In this document: piece by piece, positions 35,903-43,992 of the stretch
How positions within the stretch are numbered: the stretch's first letter is position 1
Layout: each line of letters opens with the position of its first letter
Origin: Agrobacterium vaccinii
GTDB lineage: Bacteria; Pseudomonadota; Alphaproteobacteria; Rhizobiales; Rhizobiaceae
Assembly: GCF_021310995.1 (NCBI RefSeq)
Contig: NZ_CP054150.1
Location: forward strand, 1,860,001 to 1,924,000
Direction of reading: 5' to 3'
DNA: 64,000 nucleotides
The notes under the pieces: generated by a model
Seen by the model: only the letters and a program-made list of their open reading frames with translations
What the model was told of the DNA's origin: nothing
The model's database searches: none
Translations under genes and position numbers: made by a program

Positions 35903-36988
35903 ATGAAATTAAGCTTCACCAACTGCCAGGCTGTATCCTTGGACTTGTTTTACCTTCGAGGCAGCCGTGACGATGCAGATGCTTTCGCGCCGTCTTCTCG
36001 TGTGTTGCAATATGCCAAAGGACAACAGGGAAATGGGCGCGATTGGGCCTACGACGATTATCCCTTCGCCTCGAATGATATGACACTCTACCGCTGGGAC
36101 AGGATCGACGCCCGCATTCTCTGCGTCTTGGGAGAGCCTGGTCTGGTCGTTTCTGCCGATAAAGAATTTAACGACGAGATTATGATTGATCCCTCTCGTA
36201 CTTGGCAGAATGGTTTGAGGCTGGGTCGGATGACACGTCTTCGTCAAATGGGAAATGAGCTTTACGCTGCCGGTGAAGGAGGACAGACATACTTGCGCAA
36301 ATCCGGCGCATGGGAACCGTTGGACGTATCATTCTTCCGTCCCGAAATGGATCCTCATTGGAACCGAGAGTTTTTTCCTCCGGGCTTTCTTGAAAATGGC
36401 GGCAACGAGAATAAATATTTGCTCGATAATCCTGATATACTAAAGCGCCATACTGATCGCCTCGTCGAAGTTTTCCGTGACGACCTGATTTACGGTATCA
36501 ATGGCCCTGATGAGAGCACAATTTATATCTGCGGCAAAGATGGCCTTTTGGCCGCTCGAACAGATCAAGACGGTTTCCGACGCCTGCCGGAACTTACCGA
36601 ACAGCGACTTCTTGATATTGTTGTCTTGGACGAGGAACGCATTCTGGTCTGTGGCGAAGGCATACTGCTGATCGGGAATCACCGCGATGGTTTTCGTCAG
36701 GCTGCAAACGTATCGCATGAGTTGACCTTCCGTCGGATGGCCACGTTTGGCGACAAGGTTTACCTAGCCGCACCCGGCGCTGACGGCATACGTGGCGGAC
36801 TGTACAGCTATGACGGAAAAAGCCTCTCCAAAGTAGAGACCGGTTTACCCCGTGAAATCGGCGGCCTGTCCTCGTTGAGTGCTACAGATGAGATGCTGCT
36901 TGTCGTCGGTCACAAGGAAATCGTCCGCTTCGACGGAAAGACCTGGGACCGGATCGATTATCTTGGAAATGCGACGGGTGGAAAATAA
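35903..36988 (+). CDS. Beta-propeller-like protein 2, paralogue of protein 1
   Basis: A 361-residue protein starting eight bases after its paralogue, so in the same transcript as the effector. It shares the repeat pattern: RLRQMGNELYAAGEGGQTYL, ESTIYICGKDGLLAARTDQD, EERILVCGEGILLIGNHRDG, FGDKVYLAAPGADG and MLLVVGHKEIVRFDGKTWDR. Overall similarity to copy 1 is clear but moderate, so it is old or fast-diverging. It may neutralise a different effector variant, or be a second domain of the same immunity function. No known family is named with certainty. Confidence 0.72.
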   Translation: MKLSFTNCQAVSLDLFYLRGSRDDADAFAPSSRVLQYAKGQQGNGRDWAYDDYPFASNDMTLYRWDRIDARILCVLGEPGLVVSADKEFNDEIMIDPSRTWQNGLRLGRMTRLRQMGNELYAAGEGGQTYLRKSGAWEPLDVSFFRPEMDPHWNREFFPPGFLENGGNENKYLLDNPDILKRHTDRLVEVFRDDLIYGINGPDESTIYICGKDGLLAARTDQDGFRRLPELTEQRLLDIVVLDEERILVCGEGILLIGNHRDGFRQAANVSHELTFRRMATFGDKVYLAAPGADGIRGGLYSYDGKSLSKVETGLPREIGGLSSLSATDEMLLVVGHKEIVRFDGKTWDRIDYLGNATGGK

Positions 36989-37039
36989 GTGCTCCTCGGG
37001 CCAAGTTAAGGTAAAAAATGCCAGCCAGGAAAAACCAAC

Positions 37040-37482
37040 ATGCTTAGTATCGCAGATGATATCTTCGAGAAAATCAATTGCTTTGGCGTCGGGCGTTGGC
37101 TTGGCGACCTGGCACTGAAGCTTGGTTTTGATCTTCCGGGACAAAATCTCTCGCCTGGATCGTTTCACACTACAAACCTTGGGCGAGGCCGTATTCTCAC
37201 TATCGGACGGACCGACCAGTCCATGCCGGATAATAAAGACGCACTCTATCTCTATCGTGTGCAGGGCGGCCCTTCGGGCTAAATCCAGTTGAAGAAACGC
37301 TCTCTTCGGCAATGTCGAAATTATCAAGGGATACCGCCGGGGGAGACGCAAGCGACCGCCGTGTTTCTTTTTTTCTCAACGAAGGCAAAGTGATTGAGCT
37401 TCAATTCAACGAATGGATGACCGGATTTGGAAGAATTTTGATGGCAGGTCTTGGGGGGCCTATAGGCTGGAGTGAAACGTAG
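37040..37482 (+). pseudogene. Small companion gene, frameshifted (copy A)
   Basis: An ATG at 37040 opens an 80-codon frame (SIADDIFEKINCFGVGRWLG, later IGRTDQSMPDNKDALYLYRV) that ends at TAA 37280-37282. A second frame gives GLNPVEETLSSAMSKLSRDT, RRVSFFLNEGKVIELQFNEW and ends GGPIGWSET at TAG 37480-37482. Joining the two at about 37270 gives a protein of about 147 residues, so one frameshift probably broke the gene. The next paralogue begins inside its last codons (GTG at 37472). A second scrap of the same gene follows copy 3. Its function is unknown. Confidence 0.6.
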
Positions 37483-38587
37483 GTCGCCACTTCATGTAGT
37501 ATCGGGTGATTTCAACAATAACGAAGATGCGGCCTTTCTTCGCAAATTAACCCGAGAGGATGATTATGACACCAGGCACACCGGTCTCTCTCGGAAACGG
37601 ATTTGCAATATCCAGCCGCTTCTGATTATCGTGGGCTTTCCAGATGAGACTTCTGAAAGTGACACTCCGCTCACGCGAATATTTTACCTGAATTTAGACG
37701 GCAAGACGTTGTTCACTTATCAAGAATGGCCCGGAGAAACTGTCGTTTCAGCGTGTTTGCGTCGGCCAACTGAATCGAGGACAAGAGCCGGATGTTTTTT
37801 GTCTGATAATGGTCGTATTCAGATATTGAACTCTAATGAACACATTAAAGAAAACTTAAATGTCGACCCTAACAATTTTGGCTCGATGCGCAGCATCCAA
37901 GAAATTGGCGAGACGCTTTATGCATGTGGTTTTGGTGGGCAAGTCTATCGGCGTTGGAATACCGGCTGGGAAGCCATTGATGGCGGCCTAGAAGATCAAT
38001 CGAAACGCACTATGCGCGAGGAGCTTGGCATCGGCGAATTTGCCAACCAGCCCATACTCGACATTGAGAAACAGCTCGAATTGAGTAAACAAAGGCCCAA
38101 CTTCACGAAGATCGATGGCCTATCTGAAAGCGATGCCTACCTTACCGGCTTGAACGGTACGATCATGCACTACAATGGTGCGATGCTGTCCCGACTTTCC
38201 TCGCCGACAGACGTCCACCTACTCGATATCCATTGCGTTAATCCGGATCGAATTTTGATGGTAGGGTACTCTCAAACGCTTCTAATCGGTAGCGCAACGG
38301 GGGGCTTTTCAGTGGCGCACGAATTTGATGACCCATTAACATTCTATTCCGTTCGTGAATTCCGTAACGAAATATATGTTGGCACGACGGCTGGGTTAAG
38401 AAGGTTCACAGGAAGCGGTTTCGAAGTCGTCCACGAACCGTCATCTGGTCTGGATGCCTCGACGGTAATTCAGCAGATCGATAGCGTCGACGACGAATGC
38501 CTTTGGATAGTCGGCGACAGACATATTTGTCGCTATGACGGTGTCAATTTCAAGAAAATTGAACTCGTTGATAACAAGGGGCTGTGA
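37472..38587 (+). CDS. Beta-propeller-like protein 3, paralogue of proteins 1 and 2
   Basis: A 371-residue frame from a GTG at 37472. The repeated pattern is kept (MRSIQEIGETLYACGFGGQV, SDAYLTGLNGTIMHYNGAML, PDRILMVGYSQTLLIGSATG, FRNEIYVGTTAGLRRFTGSG, ECLWIVGDRHICRYDGVNFK). The N-terminal 60 residues differ from copies 1 and 2 and overlap the end of the small companion gene, so the true start may be further in. No ribosome site is strong. Copy 3 is more diverged and could be decaying. It supports the idea of an array built by repeated duplication or horizontal addition. Confidence 0.65.
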   Translation: MKRRSPLHVVSGDFNNNEDAAFLRKLTREDDYDTRHTGLSRKRICNIQPLLIIVGFPDETSESDTPLTRIFYLNLDGKTLFTYQEWPGETVVSACLRRPTESRTRAGCFLSDNGRIQILNSNEHIKENLNVDPNNFGSMRSIQEIGETLYACGFGGQVYRRWNTGWEAIDGGLEDQSKRTMREELGIGEFANQPILDIEKQLELSKQRPNFTKIDGLSESDAYLTGLNGTIMHYNGAMLSRLSSPTDVHLLDIHCVNPDRILMVGYSQTLLIGSATGGFSVAHEFDDPLTFYSVREFRNEIYVGTTAGLRRFTGSGFEVVHEPSSGLDASTVIQQIDSVDDECLWIVGDRHICRYDGVNFKKIELVDNKGL

Positions 38588-38760
38588 TCCTATTCTGACA
38601 ACTGGGCGTAGCGAGCAATGGCTGCCGGATTATGAAGATACGCTATATGTCTATCGCGTGCAGGCCACGCCTCTTCGTCCATGTTGCAGTTTTCTCCTTC
38701 GACACATCCAAAGTGCTTTACCTCCAATACAACGAAGAAAAGACTTGCTCTCTAGGGTTT
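38588..38760 (+). pseudogene. Scrap of the small companion gene (copy B)
   Basis: One frame reads DPILTTGRSEQWLPDYEDTL followed by YVYRVQATP, matching RGRILTIGRTDQSMPDNKDA...LYLYRVQGGP of the gene at 37040. After a frame change, FVHVAVFSFDTSKVLYLQYN matches the RRVSFFLNEGKVIELQFN part, with an internal stretch missing. It sits directly behind propeller-like copy 3, the same relative position as copy A behind copy 2. It is a dead remnant; the remaining bases to 38896 show nothing else. Confidence 0.55.
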
Positions 38761-38896
38761 TGATGGAGCGTCTCGAAATCAAACGCTCCTTGAAGGCACT
38801 ATATCACGGGTCGCACCAATCAGCATCTCGATCTCCGCCGATCACATATCCTGGTCATGGTGAGTTAACTTTGATCTATCGGGAACGAGCTGAACA

Positions 38897-39511
38897 ATGG
38901 AACGCAAAATGGCTAATCCCGAACCCCCAGTTCAAAAATTGACCGCTCGAGCTCAACGTCCGGTCAAGTCAGACGACAACACCATGTACGCGATCAGTCG
39001 GGTTGATGCCGACCGCCATGGCCAAAATGCATGGCTGGTCAATCTTTCCAGAGGTGGGAAAACTTTTCAGATGACGTTCAGCGACGGTACGTACGGCGGA
39101 CGCGCGCAGGCTTTGACTGTTGCCAAGGCTTACCGTGATGCGGTTCTGAAGGTTGTACCACCTCTCACCAACAGAGAGATGCGTATGCAAGTGCGCAAGA
39201 ACCGCTCTGAAGGTAGCAATCTGCCGGGTGTCTACTATACCGAACCCGGTAAGCACTCGAAAGATGGCGCCTGGATCGCCAGGATTGAATTGCAGGTTGA
39301 TGACGGCGGCCGCGGCTCTCCGGCAAAGCGACATCGCAAGGCCCTCACACGGACGTTCAACGTCGGCAAATATGGTTACGACGAAGCGCGACGCCTGGCG
39401 GAGGAAGAGCTTATCCGCATGGTGCTCGTAGTTGAAAATGGCGAGGAGCCCGCGCTGCGAAGTCCTGCCGCTTTGGCTTTACATCGAAAGTTAAGCGATA
39501 CGGAAAAGTGA
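38897..39511 (+). CDS. AP2-like DNA-binding domain protein
   Basis: A 204-residue protein with two AP2/ERF-like modules. The first (about residues 28-95) has YAISRVDADRHGQNAWLVNL, FQMTFSDGTYGGRAQALTVA and KAYRDAVLK. The second (about 105-178) has GVYYTEPGKHSKDGAWIARI, the loop to FNVGKYGYDEARRLAEEE. The three-strand sheet then helix, with the YRD/helix ending, is typical of AP2 domains found in phage and mobile-element endonucleases and in rhizobial proteins. No nuclease motif is seen. It may bind DNA as a regulator of the mobile segment. The start Met is uncertain by four codons. Confidence 0.65.
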   Translation: MERKMANPEPPVQKLTARAQRPVKSDDNTMYAISRVDADRHGQNAWLVNLSRGGKTFQMTFSDGTYGGRAQALTVAKAYRDAVLKVVPPLTNREMRMQVRKNRSEGSNLPGVYYTEPGKHSKDGAWIARIELQVDDGGRGSPAKRHRKALTRTFNVGKYGYDEARRLAEEELIRMVLVVENGEEPALRSPAALALHRKLSDTEK

Positions 39512-39733
39512 GCAAGGTGCTTGGGAACATCCAACATCACGAATATCTCTTGGAAGCGCAGACCTTCTGTCTCACGGGTGACCAGGAGGCGCGAGTCTCG
39601 GATGTCAACAACCGTATTGCGTTTGACGGTGGCAATGGGAAGGTAACTTTACAGTTAGAGGGCCTTTTGCAATCAAAGCACCCTCCCCGATGAAAAGCGA
39701 GATCTTAATGCAGAGACGATGATGGAGTTCAAA

Positions 39734-39846
39734 CCTGCGAGCCGTCCAAATTCTCCTCGGTCACAGGAAACTCGAAAGCACAGTTCGCTACCTTGGCGTC
39801 GAGGTGGATGACGCTCTGAGAATCGCTGAGCAGATTGAGCTGTAGA
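39734..39846 (+). pseudogene. C-terminal fragment of a tyrosine recombinase (phage integrase family)
   Basis: The frame reads SNLRAVQILLGHRKLESTVR, then YLGVEVDDALRIAEQIEL and TAG. This is the C-terminal end of an integrase: the LGH box with its His and the catalytic Tyr in the VRYLG segment. The frame is closed by a stop just upstream, and the rest of the gene is absent. It marks an old integration event. A perfect hairpin follows five bases after the stop. Confidence 0.8.
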
Positions 39847-39851
39847 ATTCT

Positions 39852-39875
39852 GACCATCGGCGTTCGCCGATGGTC
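39852..39875. terminator. Perfect hairpin between convergent genes
   Basis: GACCATCGGC-GTTC-GCCGATGGTC, ten paired bases (eleven if the loop shrinks to two). There is no T run, but it lies exactly between the integrase scrap and the convergent gene at 39912, and suits a bidirectional terminator inherited from the integrase gene. Confidence 0.55.
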
Positions 39876-39911
39876 TCCCTCGCGCCAACTGCGGACATCC
39901 CAGTTCGCCGG

Positions 39912-40649
39912 TCAATGAAGGCCCTGTTGAACCAGCTCTTCTTGTCTAGCTATCGCTTTTTCAAGAAGCCAACCATCCTCTGAGCGTGTCCGAAGGCTCA
40001 CGGACAGGAGCAACGACCGTGTTCGCTCGCTGAGCAGCCAGGAACGCGTTTCGTTCACAGTCTTCTGGGGCACATTCTCCCGATAGGCCCGCTCGGATGG
40101 ATCGCTGGCAAAAAGATTGTCTGATAGCAGCAGGTTGGCGACTTGGAGCGCGCAACAGTCATCATTTGATACGAGGACGTCGGTCCGCAAGCGACCAAGG
40201 TCAATGTTCAGTATCGCAAGGCCCACGAGCCACTTACCCGCAAGGTAATCATCCGTATGCTGCGTGAAAGCATCCACGCACGCGTGGACGAAAATCTCTT
40301 CGAGGGATTGCTGCTCGTTTTTCGGCCACGCCCGCCATTCTGCCGACTTCAGCTTCAGAGCAATCATCTCAGGCTCAACTACACCAGACTCCGTTGCAAG
40401 GTCAAGGAGCCGTGGCAGGAAGTGCTTGTAATCCTCGACGGTACCGACGGTCGTTAATGCTGCAGATGCATATTCTTGAACATCTCCAAGGTGCAGAAGC
40501 CTTATAGGCTCGGCGGTCAGTTGCTTCAGGAGCATTTCTGGATCGCGCAGCGGCGAAGCGTTAAGAACCAGTGGACGGCGGTATCGAGCAAACGCATCGT
40601 ACGCAACGTCAAGCTTTTGACGTAAATTGAGGGAGTCAGGCACAGGCAA
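39912..40649 (-). CDS. Hypothetical protein
   Basis: A 245-residue soluble protein beginning MPVPDSLNLRQKLDVAYDAF. Conserved-looking blocks are PLVLNASPLRDPEMLLKQL, TVGTVEDYKHFLPRLLDLAT and the C-terminal SEDGWLLEKAIARQEELV. It looks alpha-helical with no signal or membrane segment. I do not recognise a named family. It is the first of several minus-strand unknown genes up to 42422 that could act together. Confidence 0.65.
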   Translation of the reverse strand: MPVPDSLNLRQKLDVAYDAFARYRRPLVLNASPLRDPEMLLKQLTAEPIRLLHLGDVQEYASAALTTVGTVEDYKHFLPRLLDLATESGVVEPEMIALKLKSAEWRAWPKNEQQSLEEIFVHACVDAFTQHTDDYLAGKWLVGLAILNIDLGRLRTDVLVSNDDCCALQVANLLLSDNLFASDPSERAYRENVPQKTVNETRSWLLSERTRSLLLSVSLRTRSEDGWLLEKAIARQEELVQQGLH

Positions 40650-40699
40650 TCCTATTTATCGGCTTCGCTTTGAACAGCGTTGATGATCACCAGCCATGG

Positions 40700-40975
40700 T
40701 CAATTCCGCTTTGCGTCAAGGGCGCTAGGCCCGTCGAGGGAGAAGGAAATCAACTTCTGCTTCGCATCCGCTAACGCATCGGAAAACGTCTCGAAATCGA
40801 TGACGAGAGGGGCATTGGCGGGATCGCTGTCCCGATAGCGGGAATAAATGCTCACCTCAAACTGATCCAAAGATCGCTCCTGGCTCACCACCACCAATTC
40901 GCCATTGTCGAAGAGGATTTCAGCAACTAATTCTTCATATGCCGTGTCTGAGGTTATCGCAATTTTGTAGCTCAA
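40700..40975 (-). CDS. Hypothetical small protein
   Basis: A 91-residue protein (MSYKIAITSDTAYEELVAEI, then LVVVSQERSLDQFEVSIYSR and DFETFSDALADAKQKLISF), mixed alpha/beta and acidic. This composition is common among small immunity-type proteins, but no family is recognised. It lies 50 bases upstream of the gene at 39912 on the same strand. Confidence 0.6.
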   Translation of the reverse strand: MSYKIAITSDTAYEELVAEILFDNGELVVVSQERSLDQFEVSIYSRYRDSDPANAPLVIDFETFSDALADAKQKLISFSLDGPSALDAKRN

Positions 40976-41127
40976 TCGAATCGCTCCGGTCTATTGTCTT
41001 CCTCCGAAGACGACGATAATCAGCCACCGGGATGGCTGCAATGGGCCAATAGCGTCGCTCACTTCGCGAAAGGCGGACATGCCTGCGCGGCTTTATGACG
41101 ATCGATTCGGCTATTACGAGCTAGGAT

Positions 41128-41475
41128 TCAGCGCTGCCGCTGGTCCGAGAGCGGACGTTCCTGCCTGCTGTCATATTGCTTCAACAGTTGGCAAACTCGT
41201 TCGACGTGCTCCCGGACGTTCTCCTTCGCCTCTCTGTCTCTTCTCGGGTTTCCACTCCATAGACAGAAATCGAAAATACCCCGTCCACCTGCTAAAAACG
41301 GCCACCAAGCCTGACCGACAGATGCGATGCGCTGCTCAGGGGCAACAGCTTCGTCACCTATCTCGGATATCAGTCCCTCAATGAAGCAGGCTGAACCAGC
41401 TTGCGCCTGATGTAAGGTCTTCCAAATGGCGACGAGGCTCTGGTCAAGTTGCTCTTCGATCGTGTCGGCATTCAT
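41128..41475 (-). CDS. Hypothetical protein
   Basis: A 115-residue helical protein with a conserved-looking centre EGLISEIGDEAVAPEQRIAS and WWPFLAGGRGIFDFCLWSGN, and a charged C-terminus (REAKENVREHVERVCQLLKQ). The Met at 41475 (MNADTIEEQLDQS) has GGAG six bases upstream; the Met four codons earlier has none. No family is recognised. Confidence 0.55.
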   Translation of the reverse strand: MNADTIEEQLDQSLVAIWKTLHQAQAGSACFIEGLISEIGDEAVAPEQRIASVGQAWWPFLAGGRGIFDFCLWSGNPRRDREAKENVREHVERVCQLLKQYDSRQERPLSDQRQR

Positions 41476-41658
41476 TGCCTGCTCCAAAGTGTGCCTTCGT
41501 TCGATATACTATAGAGCAGAGTTATTGAAACGACAGATACTAGAAAACGTGTCCCGCACCCAAGCTGTGCCCGCCTTATGAGGCAGTTTTGGACAGGCCG
41601 CTGAAGTTACGAGACCGCTTTGGACAAAGCCGGGCGATTTCCGATGCTTACGAGACGC

Positions 41659-41901
41659 TCATGCCCGGTATTTGTTGCCGACGACTAGCCCTACCTGGCG
41701 GTTGCCATCTGAGTGGCCTAGGTGCCACGCTCCCGCCCAACTGGTCGGTCCTCTGGCGTATTCGGCGCGGCGAATGAGGTTGCCCATCGAGATGCGGTCG
41801 TCGACCCAAGCCAAACCGTGGTCGTGCGCTTTGGAAATCTTGACGCCATCCGCATATCCCGAGACACGATAGTCCAAATCAGTTCGATCGGAACATGCCA
41901 C
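41659..41901 (-). CDS. Possible small hypothetical protein
   Basis: An 80-codon frame from a GTG at 41901 with plausible composition (DHGLAWVDDRISMGNLIRRA, SWAGAWHLGHSDGNRQVGLV). No ribosome site is obvious and another frame overlaps. It may be a fragment of a larger protein. Confidence 0.35.
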   Translation of the reverse strand: MACSDRTDLDYRVSGYADGVKISKAHDHGLAWVDDRISMGNLIRRAEYARGPTSWAGAWHLGHSDGNRQVGLVVGNKYRA

Positions 41902-41970
41902 GATTCAGACTGCCGCCCGTAGGAAGAAGTCATAAGGCTGGGGGGCAAATCCTTTGATGTCGTCCGGTCT

Positions 41971-42255
41971 TCACGTCGATGGCTGGAACCCCAGAACAAA
42001 CCGGGCGACCTTGGCTGACGACATCTCACACGGTTTTAGAAAAGCCCGCGTGGTTCCGCGGTAAAGGTTAAACGACACGATGTCCGTTGCACCCAGAGCC
42101 TCTGCGTAGAGCCAGAGCCGCCGTCCATCTGCGGAGCGTCTAACGCTCGCTCCCCACTTCCTTCCATCGAAAGTTCCTTCCACATAGCCCGACGGAAATT
42201 GTGCGAGCTTATGCTCAAAATCAGGTACGACGGCATTGTTCTCCTTCACGGTCAC
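41971..42255 (-). CDS. Hypothetical protein, translationally coupled to a Cys-rich small protein
   Basis: A 94-residue protein if read from the GTG at 42255 (TVKENNAVVPDFEHKLAQF). Features are YVEGTFDGRKWGASVRRSAD, GRRLWLYAEALGATDIVSFN and the ending LKPCEMSSAKVARFVLGF. The GTG overlaps the TGA of the preceding gene (GTGA), and GGAG lies about ten bases upstream; the longer frame to 42285 runs into that gene. The beta-strand-rich repeats suggest a small soluble domain, function unknown. Confidence 0.6.
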   Translation of the reverse strand: MTVKENNAVVPDFEHKLAQFPSGYVEGTFDGRKWGASVRRSADGRRLWLYAEALGATDIVSFNLYRGTTRAFLKPCEMSSAKVARFVLGFQPST

Positions 42256-42422
42256 GGCGATAGGCACTCCTCGCAGATGCCGCAACAGTCTTCATCCATC
42301 GTGGCAGGCTGTCCGCAGCAATCACAAGATGCCTTCGTTCCCTCGGGACAAGAGTTCCGCTCCGGCGGCAGGATATCCATTTCGTCGTGGTCATATACAG
42401 TCGTGAGGATCAGGTCGTCCAT
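42252..42422 (-). CDS. 56-residue Cys-rich protein
   Basis: A short gene. The ATG at 42422 encodes MDDLILTTVYDHDEMDILPP, then CPEGTKASCDCCGQPATMDE, DCCGICEECLSP. Eight Cys in CxxC-like pairs within 30 residues suggest a zinc-ribbon or other metal site. It ends with TGA overlapping the GTG start of the next gene. An in-frame stop lies 20 codons upstream, so no longer form exists. Function unknown. Confidence 0.55.
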   Translation of the reverse strand: MDDLILTTVYDHDEMDILPPERNSCPEGTKASCDCCGQPATMDEDCCGICEECLSP

Positions 42423-42605
42423 GTCGAGGCTTCGGGAAACAGCCTTGAGATGGTGATCCCAGCCACGCAGTCAAGATGGATTTGTTAGCAGAAAATCCGC
42501 TCGGAGACGTAAGCGGAAGGCTTAGGGCACCAAGGATTGGCGTTGTGGTATTTTTGACGCCCGCATCTCAAGCTAGCCCGTAGGGTTAACGAATCCTTAC
42601 CAAGA

Positions 42606-42794
42606 TCAGTCTACTTGCAAGCCTTTACCCAGAAAATCTGTCACCGGCTCGGTCCCCTTGCGCTTGGTAAACTGTACGGAAAAACTCCCGTCATCATCGC
42701 TAATGCGCTGGATCCCTTGAGTTTTTGCAGCATCAAGAAGCTTGTCAAAGTCAGCTTTTGCCTCTGTCGGGGTCCAAGCGTGAACACGTCTCAT
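42606..42794 (-). CDS. Phd/YefM-like antitoxin
   Basis: A 62-residue protein starting MRRVHAWTPTEAKADFDKLL, with the Phd pattern of an N-terminal alpha/beta DNA-binding piece (TPTEAKADFDKLLDAAKTQG) and a C-terminal flexible part (DGSFSVQFTKRKGTEPVTDF). It would bind the VapC-like toxin and its own operator. GAGGAG lies nine bases before the ATG at 42794. It diverges from the toxin gene across 115 bases, unlike the usual co-directional operon. Confidence 0.68.
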   Translation of the reverse strand: MRRVHAWTPTEAKADFDKLLDAAKTQGIQRISDDDGSFSVQFTKRKGTEPVTDFLGKGLQVD

Positions 42795-42909
42795 GGATTG
42801 GCGCTCCTCTGCCGTGCTGGGAATCACAGAAAGGTTTTACCAGCCTCTCTAACGTACCGTTACAATCGTCTCCGATCAATCGGTCGGACGGTACACAGGA
42901 GTGACTGTA

Positions 42910-43536
42910 ATGGCATCCGACTACATCATTCTCGACACGAATATTCTCTCCGACGCACAAAAACCAAGGCCTCGACCCGAGCTCGTGGCTTGGCTGGAAA
43001 CACTGCCTCCATCAAAGGTAGCGATCCCCTACTCCGCATTCTTCGAAATATCTTACGGGATCGAACTTATTGCCGATACCGATCCGCAACGTGCAAATAA
43101 ACTCAGGGCTTGGCGCGATCATTTTCTCAGCCTCGACTTTATGATACCCGACACGACTCCGGAAGTTGGTGCGATTATCGCGCAAATGGCATGCAGAGGG
43201 CCGCTCAAAGATCACTGGATCATGTGGCCCGACGCTTCTGGAAGTCAGAAAAAGAAGCTGAAGTTCGGCAGCGATCCCATGATTGCGGCAACTGCCATCG
43301 CACACGAGATGCCGATCGCAACCTTGAAAGTGAAAGACTTCTTACTGATTGATCGGTACTTTCCTCTTCCCGGACTGTTTGATCCACTAAGTTTGGAATG
43401 GATCGTGGATCCTCCTTTGGGCTGGAGTTTCGACGGAGACTTAAGCTCCTCGCAAGAGAAGATGCGTGTGGACGCAGCAATAAAACGAAGTGAGGCCAAT
43501 TCAAGAAACTGTACAGTGATAAGGCTCCGCGCGTGA
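42910..43536 (+). CDS. VapC-like PIN-domain ribonuclease toxin
   Basis: A 208-residue PIN protein. Acidic residues fit a PIN active site: the first Asp in YIILDTNILSDAQ, Glu in FFEISYGIE, and Asp in the FGSDPMIAATAIAHEMPIAT region. A central insertion (about 90-130) and a C-terminal extension after the catalytic core make it longer than most VapC (about 130-140). The ATG at 42910 has CAGGAG upstream. A divergent Phd-like gene would neutralise it. RNase activity is inferred from the fold. Confidence 0.75.
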   Translation: MASDYIILDTNILSDAQKPRPRPELVAWLETLPPSKVAIPYSAFFEISYGIELIADTDPQRANKLRAWRDHFLSLDFMIPDTTPEVGAIIAQMACRGPLKDHWIMWPDASGSQKKKLKFGSDPMIAATAIAHEMPIATLKVKDFLLIDRYFPLPGLFDPLSLEWIVDPPLGWSFDGDLSSSQEKMRVDAAIKRSEANSRNCTVIRLRA

Positions 43537-43992
43537 GCGAGCTTCTAACGTCGCGCATCGTCCGAAAGCAGTACACTTCAATGGCAACCCAATAGTGGCA
43601 ACGCATGGAATTACACGACTGGCCCGCTCACCTGAGCGGGCCTACACGAGCGTGAATCCGAACTGAGGAAGGTCGTTTTGCAACAGCATCGCAGGCCTTG
43701 CGTCAACATCTTCCAATACCAACCTCAACCTCATTAGTCGCCTGACCACCATATGGCGATTTTATTGAACAGCAACCGACGGCGAGTGTGCATAAACCCA
43801 TTTGGTTCAAGCGCTTACCCTGGGTGGGTCCGTTGCGTCGGCCCATAATGGTGCCTCAGCAAAAAGAAGTGTCGGGATAAAATGCCCAAATCAAATAACG
43901 CGATATGCCCCGATCAGACCGCGCAGGGACAAACCTTTTCAGCGAAATCAGAATCACGCACCTTAAATAAAATCAGATACTTAAAAGAAAGG
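43537..43992. other. Intergenic 456-base region with one hairpin
   Basis: No gene is seen. GGCCCGCTCA at 43621-43630 pairs with TGAGCGGGCC at 43633-43642, a ten-base stem with a two-base loop, possibly the end of the toxin transcript. The rest is A/T-rich toward the tRNA. Confidence 0.5.

Noticed and set aside
39508..39693. 61-codon frame from a GTG overlapping the end of the AP2-like gene
   Set aside because: No ribosome site, no recognisable composition and it lies before an integrase scrap; likely chance or debris.
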